Made by a program: the position numbers and the translations under genes. A stretch of 6,988 nucleotides of DNA from an uncultured Verrucomicrobia subdivision 3 bacterium. GTDB taxonomy: Bacteria; Verrucomicrobiota; Verrucomicrobiae; Limisphaerales; CAMLLE01. Below are positions 6,887 through 6,988 of the stretch, piece by piece. The notes beneath the pieces were generated by a model, which saw nothing but the letters and a program-made list of their open reading frames with translations, ran no database searches and had not been told where the DNA came from. Numbering within the stretch: the first letter of the stretch is position 1; each line of letters begins with the position of its first letter. The stretch spans positions 1-6,988 of the forward strand of contig CAMLLE010000160.1 in NCBI GenBank assembly GCA_946480555.1. Direction: 5' to 3'.

Positions 6887-6988
6887 TTAGCGGCGTTCGA
6901 GCATGGCTTCGAGGCGATTCTTTGTCGGGGGTGCGATCTCCCTTTCAGGTTCGCCGGGTTCAAGCGCAGGGGCTGGAATTCTGCCGTT
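6887..6988 (-). CDS. C-terminal end of an unidentified protein (runs off the right edge)
   Basis: The minus strand is open from the window edge to TAA at 6889-6887, giving the last 33 residues: NGRIPAPALEPGEPEREIAP, then PTKNRLEAMLERR. The piece is Pro/Glu rich and ends in a charged amphipathic stretch. A strong terminator follows 23 bases downstream in the same orientation, the best evidence that this is a real gene end rather than a chance frame. No family can be named from so short a piece. Confidence 0.55.
   Translation of the reverse strand, partial: NGRIPAPALEPGEPEREIAPPTKNRLEAMLERR

Noticed and set aside
1..6988. CRISPR arrays, tRNA/rRNA genes, insertion sequences, phage or defence genes
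   Set aside because: I saw no regularly spaced repeats, tRNA-like cloverleaf, transposase motif or defence-system domain on either strand; the window is explained by efflux, CorA-like and glucan-metabolism genes.

Overview
The window looks like the left end of a contig from a Gram-negative bacterium of moderately high GC. The tripartite RND efflux system implies an outer membrane. The 4-alpha-glucanotransferase has the DPE2-type layout (two CBM20 domains, then an interrupted GH77 domain), a style found in Bacteroidetes, Verrucomicrobia and their relatives as well as in plants. Codon use and the GC-rich hairpin repeat at the malQ stop lean towards Verrucomicrobia or the wider PVC group. That placement is inference; no rRNA or marker gene is present. 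The first 20 bases are not genomic: they match an Illumina TruSeq adapter exactly, so position 21 is the true left edge.

Layout. (1) Positions 21-3072, minus strand, hold a three-gene efflux operon read right to left: a TetR-family regulator (2428-3072), a membrane-fusion/periplasmic adaptor protein (1307-2431), and the N-terminal part of an RND inner-membrane permease (21-1279, cut by the contig end). The regulator and adaptor overlap by the four bases ATGA, and the adaptor and permease are 27 bases apart with a strong Shine-Dalgarno between them. An 18-base palindrome (3075-3092), two bases upstream of the tetR start, is the likely operator, so the regulator probably represses its own operon. 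No outer-membrane factor gene is visible; it may lie beyond the left edge. (2) Position 3221-3979, plus strand, divergent from the efflux operon: a short CorA-like protein with a GMN motif and two C-terminal membrane helices. (3) Position 4055-6742, minus strand, convergent with the CorA-like gene: a large DPE2-type malQ. The 75-base convergent gap carries a GC-rich hairpin that abuts the malQ stop. (4) Position 6833-6863 is an intrinsic terminator on the minus strand for a further gene whose last 33 codons (6887-6988) run off the right edge.

The efflux operon is a self-contained regulatory and transport module. The CorA-like and malQ genes have no evident functional link to it or to each other. 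I found no convincing undescribed multi-gene system here. The most notable items are the adapter contamination, the operator and overlap architecture, the minimal CorA-like protein, and the repeat-like hairpin that touches the malQ stop codon.
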